Positions 41,035 to 44,776 of a stretch of DNA of 44,776 bases are shown piece after piece (within the stretch, counting starts at the first letter, position 1; each line of letters starts with the position of its first letter). The stretch is from Zoogloeaceae bacterium. GTDB lineage: Bacteria; Pseudomonadota; Gammaproteobacteria; Burkholderiales; Rhodocyclaceae. Position numbers and translations under genes: made by a program. The stretch lies in the NCBI GenBank assembly GCA_031287525.1, contig JAITSU010000058.1, forward strand, positions 1 to 44,776, written 5' to 3'. The notes below the pieces were generated by a model. It was not told the DNA's origin. It did not search any database and saw only the letters and a list, made by a program, of their open reading frames with translations.

Positions 41035-42687
41035 ATGACGACCGAACGCGCTCCCATCGACCAAGCCCTGCGCGCCCTCGCCCTGCACGCCGAGGCAATG
41101 AAACCCAGGCATCTGCGCGCGCTGTTTGCCGAACAGCCTCGCCGCTTCGAGGATTTTTCCCTTGTCGCGGGCAACCTCCTGCTGGATTTTTCCAAGCAGC
41201 GCGTCACGCGGCAAACCCTGACGCTGCTGCACAACCTTGCCAAAGCGCGCGACGTGGAAGGCTGGCGGCGGCGAATGCGCGCGGGCGAAATCATCAACCA
41301 CACGGAACACCGCGCCGCGCTGCATATGGCGCTGCGCGAGCCGCCAGACGCTCATACTGCCCACGCGCCCGAAATCACCCGCGAAGTCGCGCAAAGTTTG
41401 GCGCGGATGCGGGAATTTTGCGCCGCCATCCATTCCGGCGCATGGCAGGGTCACGACAAGGAGCGCATCCGCGATGTGGTCAATCTCGGCATCGGCGGCT
41501 CTGATCTGGGACCGCGCATGGCGGTGCGGGCGTTAGCGGCTTTCCAGCGCCCTGACCTGCGCGTACATTTCGTCTCCAACATGGACGGCGCCGACCTCGC
41601 GCCCCTGCTCAATCGCCTGAATCCGCGCAGCACGCTGTTCATCGTCGCCAGCAAGACTTTCGGCACATTGGAAACCTTGAGCAACGCCCGTACCGCGCGC
41701 GCCTGGATTGACAGCAGCCTGCCTGCGTCTCTCACCCACCAGGCGCGTGAAAACGCCATCGCCCGCCATTTCGTCGCCGTTTCCAGCAATCTGCCAGCGG
41801 CGGCAGCCTTCGGAATTCCGGCGGAACAGGTGTTTGCCTTCCGTGACTGGGTGGGCGGGCGTTTTTCCCTGTGGTCGTCGGTGGGGCTGTCCATCGCGCT
41901 GGCGGTGGGCTTTTCCAATTTTGAGGCGCTGCTCGCCGGAGCGCATGTGATGGATGAGCATTTCATTCAAGCGGGCGCGTCGCAAAATCTGCCCATTACG
42001 CTGGCGCTGCTCGACATCTGGAATGTCAATTTCATCGGCGCGGCGAGTCACGGCATTTTTCCGTACAGCCAATCGCTTGAACTGTTCCCCGCCTACCTGC
42101 AACAACTGGAAATGGAGAGCACCGGCAAATCCGTCGACCGTCAGGGGCAACCGCTGACCCTGAAAAGCTGCCCAATCCTCTGGGGCAGTTCCGGCACCAA
42201 CGGACAACATTCCTTTTTCCAGCTTTTGCATCAGGGCGGGCAGCCCATCCCCTGCGATTTCATCCTCCTGAAACAGGCGGATTTCCCCCTGCCCGGTCAT
42301 CACATCCACCTGCTCGCCAACGCCCTCGCCCAATCCGCCGCGCTCGCCTTCGGGCAGACGCCGGCAGAAGCCCGCGCCAGCGGCATCGGGGAAGACCTGC
42401 TGCCCTACCGTACCTTCCCCGGCAACCAGCCTTCCACCACCCTGCTGCTGGAACGCCTGACGCCGCACACACTGGGACAACTGCTGGCGCTGTATGAACA
42501 CAAGGTGTTTTGTCAAAGCGTGCTCTGGAACGTCAACGCTTTCGACCAGTGGGGCGTGGAACTGGGCAAACAGATGGCGAAACGCCTGTTGCCCTGTCTG
42601 GAAGATGACACCGAATTTGCTACTATCGACACTGCCGACACGCTCGACGCCTCAACCCGTGGGCTGCTCGCCGCCCTGAAAAAATAA
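41035..42687 (+). CDS. pgi: Glucose-6-phosphate isomerase
   Basis: Pgi interconverts glucose-6-phosphate and fructose-6-phosphate. The 550-residue protein has VVNLGIGGSDLGPRMAVRAL, the substrate-binding ASKTFGTLETLSNA, WVGGRFSLWSSVGL, the catalytic region WGSSGTNGQHSFFQLLHQG and the ALYEHKVFCQSVLWN signature. Length matches E. coli (549). It sits between thyA and folA. Confidence 0.96.
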   Translation: MTTERAPIDQALRALALHAEAMKPRHLRALFAEQPRRFEDFSLVAGNLLLDFSKQRVTRQTLTLLHNLAKARDVEGWRRRMRAGEIINHTEHRAALHMALREPPDAHTAHAPEITREVAQSLARMREFCAAIHSGAWQGHDKERIRDVVNLGIGGSDLGPRMAVRALAAFQRPDLRVHFVSNMDGADLAPLLNRLNPRSTLFIVASKTFGTLETLSNARTARAWIDSSLPASLTHQARENAIARHFVAVSSNLPAAAAFGIPAEQVFAFRDWVGGRFSLWSSVGLSIALAVGFSNFEALLAGAHVMDEHFIQAGASQNLPITLALLDIWNVNFIGAASHGIFPYSQSLELFPAYLQQLEMESTGKSVDRQGQPLTLKSCPILWGSSGTNGQHSFFQLLHQGGQPIPCDFILLKQADFPLPGHHIHLLANALAQSAALAFGQTPAEARASGIGEDLLPYRTFPGNQPSTTLLLERLTPHTLGQLLALYEHKVFCQSVLWNVNAFDQWGVELGKQMAKRLLPCLEDDTEFATIDTADTLDASTRGLLAALKK

Positions 42688-42690
42688 GCC

Positions 42691-43191
42691 ATGCCGACAA
42701 TGCTCACCCTCATCGCCGCCGTCGCCAGAAATCGCGTCATCGGCGTAGACAATCGCCTGCCGTGGCATCTGCCGGAAGACATGCGGCATTTTCGGGAAGT
42801 CACGCGCGGCAATCCCGTCATCATGGGCAGAAAAACCTGGGAATCCCTGCCGGAAGCCTTCCGCCCTCTGCCCGGACGCGTGAACATCGTCATCAGCCGC
42901 CAGCCCGATTATCCCGCCCCCGGCGCAACCCTCGCCGATTCCCTACCCGCCGCGCTGGGTCTGGTCGAAGACAACGCCTTCATCATCGGCGGCGAACAAC
43001 TCTACGCCACAGCCCTTCCCCACGCCGACCGGCTGCTGCTGACCGAAGTGGACATGGATGTGGCGGGCGACGCCTGGTTTCCCGCCTTCTCTCCCGCCGA
43101 ATGGCAGGAAACGCAGCGGGAAAAACAGGTCAGCGAAAAAGGCATCGCGTTTGCGTTTGTGACCTACGAACGACGCAAGGCAACCGCCTGA
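42691..43191 (+). CDS. folA: Dihydrofolate reductase
   Basis: FolA reduces dihydrofolate, the product of ThyA, to tetrahydrofolate. The 166-residue protein has IAAVARNRVIGVDNRLPW, the catalytic acidic residue in LPEDMRHFREVT, VIMGRKTWESLP and FIIGGEQLYATAL. It begins three bases after pgi. Downstream are GC-rich inverted repeats separating it from the convergent autotransporter. Confidence 0.95.
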   Translation: MPTMLTLIAAVARNRVIGVDNRLPWHLPEDMRHFREVTRGNPVIMGRKTWESLPEAFRPLPGRVNIVISRQPDYPAPGATLADSLPAALGLVEDNAFIIGGEQLYATALPHADRLLLTEVDMDVAGDAWFPAFSPAEWQETQREKQVSEKGIAFAFVTYERRKATA

Positions 43192-43210
43192 TTTCATTTG
43201 TTTTTGCAGA

Positions 43211-43229
43211 AGCGGGTTTCAAACCCGCT
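43211..43229. repeat. Hairpin repeat after folA
   Basis: AGCGGGTTT and AAACCCGCT form a 9-bp perfect inverted repeat around one C, 20 bases after the folA stop. It is a short relative of the arms in the next two elements and may act as a transcription end for folA. Confidence 0.7.
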
Positions 43230-43237
43230 CCGTGGTT

Positions 43238-43306
43238 CAGGTAGGGCTGTTTCTCCGAAACAGCCGGGCGTTACATCCGGCGCGTTCGGAGAACGCGCCC
43301 TACCTG
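43238..43306. repeat. Composite inverted-repeat element A
   Basis: Outer arms CAGGTAGGGC (43238-43247) and GCCCTACCTG (43297-43306) enclose two perfect 9-bp hairpins: GGCTGTTTC/GAAACAGCC (43245-43265) and GGCGCGTTC/GAACGCGCC (43279-43299). Such GTAGGG-bounded units are typical of interspersed repeats rather than of a gene. Confidence 0.8.
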
Positions 43307-43318
43307 ACGCCCAACTCT

Positions 43319-43392
43319 GTAGGGGCGGGTTTCAAACCCGCCCTGCGCGTTCCGATGATGCAACGGCGGGCAGGTTTGAAACCCACCCCTAC
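43319..43392. repeat. Composite inverted-repeat element B
   Basis: Outer arms GTAGGGG (43319-43325) and CCCCTAC (43386-43392) enclose a perfect hairpin GGGCGGGTTT/AAACCCGCCC (43323-43343) and a second, inverted GGTTTGAAACC stretch. It has the same boundary signature as element A. Confidence 0.8.
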
Positions 43393-43432
43393 GAACCATC
43401 CCCTTACCCGCACTGCTAGAGGAGAATCACCG

Positions 43433-44776
43433 TCAAAAGCGATACCTAGCCCTCAAACTCCCCGTAATGCCCTCCCGTCTGCCGCCATACCCTTGTACCC
43501 CCACATCCACCGCCCAGCCCGCTTTGTTGGCGGCGGGCGTTATCGTCAGCCCGATTTCCGCCATTCCTGTATCGCCCTTCAGTTTCGGCGAGTCCAGTCT
43601 GTAGCCGTAGATGCTGGCGTTTGCCTTGCCGTCGTATTCGTGTTCCCATGCCGCGCCGAGGTAGGCGCGGGTTTTTGGGTTTAATACGCGCGTCCACTTC
43701 ATGCCCAGTCTTGTCCTTTGTGAATCTACCGCCTTGAATTTCACCGTTTCGCCGGTGGTGAGTTTTACAGTGTCGCCGTCCTGATGGCTCCAGAGGTATT
43801 GGGCATACAGGTTGATGTTGTTTTGTTCATTCAGGTTCAGGAGATAGCCCGTTCCCATGTGGCTGCTCATGTAACGGGATTTGCCATCGTAGGCGGCGGC
43901 GCGCCCGAAGCCGTCGTAGAGGTTGCTGTTGAAGTCGGTTTTGATTTGTCCGCCTCTTATGCTGGCTTCGAGATACAGCGCTTCGTTGAAGTCGAAACGC
44001 GCGAGAATGCCGCCGCCGGTGTAGCTTGTATCCCCTTTGCCGTGAATCTTCGCGGCATTCGTAAAACTGTTGTAGCTGTCGTAATCGCCTTCGCCGTGCT
44101 CAATGAAAGCGCCAGCGGTTAAAGTACCGGCGGTGGTTTCTTTGACGCCGGCAAGTCCCGCGATGAGGGTGTAGCCGTCGACCTCCACCTGTGAGCCGGT
44201 GTTGTGGGTGAGGCTGCCGCCGCCCATTGCGACGAAGCCGCGCCAGCCGGGTTTTTCGTCGTTCAGGGATTGGGCATTTTTAAGGGCGGCAAATCCCTTG
44301 TCCGCGACAAAATCCTGCGCCTGATTCAAAAACGCCATGCCGCTTAAAAAACCTTCGGCGAGGGCTTTGGTTTGCGGGTTCAACTGGATGCCGGGGGGTT
44401 TGGGCGGGTCGACGGGGGGATTCGGGTCGACGGGCGGATTGGGGTCTACTGGCGGATTCGGGTCGACGGGGGGTGTGCCTCCGGCGACGGTTGCCAGCAG
44501 TTGATGTCCGTTGGTCGTCAAATCAAAGTCGTAGAGCAGGCTGACGCCTTGCATTCCGGTGCCGTGGGCGACGCGGTTGTTCGGGTTGCCGATCAGGGTT
44601 CCGGCGTCGATGAGGGTGACGCTATCGCCCGCGTTCAGGGGCGAGGCGTTGCCGAGGATGCCGACATTAACGGTGCTGCCGGTGATGTTGGCAGCGCCGC
44701 CGACGTTCAACAGGGTCGCCCCGTTTGTTACGTTCGCGGGCAGATAAAAATTCAGCAGACTGCCAGCGGCGGAGAG
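43433..44776 (-). CDS. Autotransporter, C-terminal part (5' end outside the window)
   Basis: The frame is open to the window edge, so at least 447 residues are seen. The visible passenger end (GSTVNVGILGNASPLNAGDS, then VTLIDAGTL) has beta-helix character; a linker follows with repeated PPVDPN units and then PPKPPG; the C-terminal 270 residues form a type Va autotransporter beta-barrel (GWRGFVAMGGGSLTHNTGS, ASIRGGQIKTDFNS, TRAYLGAAWEHEYDGKA) ending in RARYRF, with the terminal Phe used for outer-membrane assembly. The passenger function is not visible. It is convergent with folA. Confidence 0.88.
   Translation of the reverse strand, partial: LSAAGSLLNFYLPANVTNGATLLNVGGAANITGSTVNVGILGNASPLNAGDSVTLIDAGTLIGNPNNRVAHGTGMQGVSLLYDFDLTTNGHQLLATVAGGTPPVDPNPPVDPNPPVDPNPPVDPPKPPGIQLNPQTKALAEGFLSGMAFLNQAQDFVADKGFAALKNAQSLNDEKPGWRGFVAMGGGSLTHNTGSQVEVDGYTLIAGLAGVKETTAGTLTAGAFIEHGEGDYDSYNSFTNAAKIHGKGDTSYTGGGILARFDFNEALYLEASIRGGQIKTDFNSNLYDGFGRAAAYDGKSRYMSSHMGTGYLLNLNEQNNINLYAQYLWSHQDGDTVKLTTGETVKFKAVDSQRTRLGMKWTRVLNPKTRAYLGAAWEHEYDGKANASIYGYRLDSPKLKGDTGMAEIGLTITPAANKAGWAVDVGVQGYGGRREGITGSLRARYRF

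Overview
The window is chromosomal DNA of a flagellated, chemotactic Gram-negative bacterium, most likely a betaproteobacterium (Rhodocyclales/Nitrosomonadales type). This rests on the gene order (flhB-flhA-flhF-flhG-fliA-motC-motD beside a che cluster with cheV and cheZ), the single-gene Nudix/ThiE fusion next to a DUF815 ATPase, and the bioF-bioH-bioC-bioD run. The order-level placement is inference. No tRNA, rRNA or CRISPR array was seen.

Positions 1-16369 (minus strand) are motility and chemotaxis: the export and placement genes flhB, flhA, flhF, flhG, the flagellar sigma factor fliA, a first stator pair motC-motD, then cheV-cheV-cheY-cheZ-cheA ending in a clear terminator, then motA-motB-cheR-cheB. 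There are two stator sets. The CheB beside CheR has only the catalytic domain; a complete response-regulator CheB lies apart at 18971-20164. Between them are a Nudix hydrolase, a TonB-like protein and an unrecognised gene.

Positions 20165-22410 form a mobile scar with toxin-antitoxin genes: an orphan VapB whose VapC is cut off after about 16 codons, an unrecognised truncated frame, the C-terminal part of a serine resolvase, and an intact MntA-HepT pair.

Positions 22473-43191 are mainly housekeeping: a DUF411 protein, LplT, Nudix/ThiE, a DUF815 ATPase, MltA, a glycine-zipper protein, an Lrp-type regulator divergent from leuA, biotin synthesis genes, PmbA, DarP(YjgA), a PilZ-like protein, and thyA-pgi-folA. 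A low-GC membrane gene and a complete VapBC lie at 37478-38525. The right edge holds the C-terminal part of an autotransporter.

Two things stand out. First, three elements built from inverted arrays of 7-bp repeats (type CAGGTGA) lie against the 3' ends of genes, and four genes use the TGA of a CAGGTGA heptad as their stop codon. Two of these elements have 30-bp cores. In the third the arms enclose 320 bp. Second, that 320-bp core looks like a type I toxin-antitoxin locus: a small hydrophobic peptide frame with a perfect but hairpin-covered ribosome binding site, and on the other strand a good sigma-70 promoter that would make an antisense RNA of about 120 nt ending at a shared terminator. 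The peptide frame lacks a nearby stop, so the locus may be decayed.
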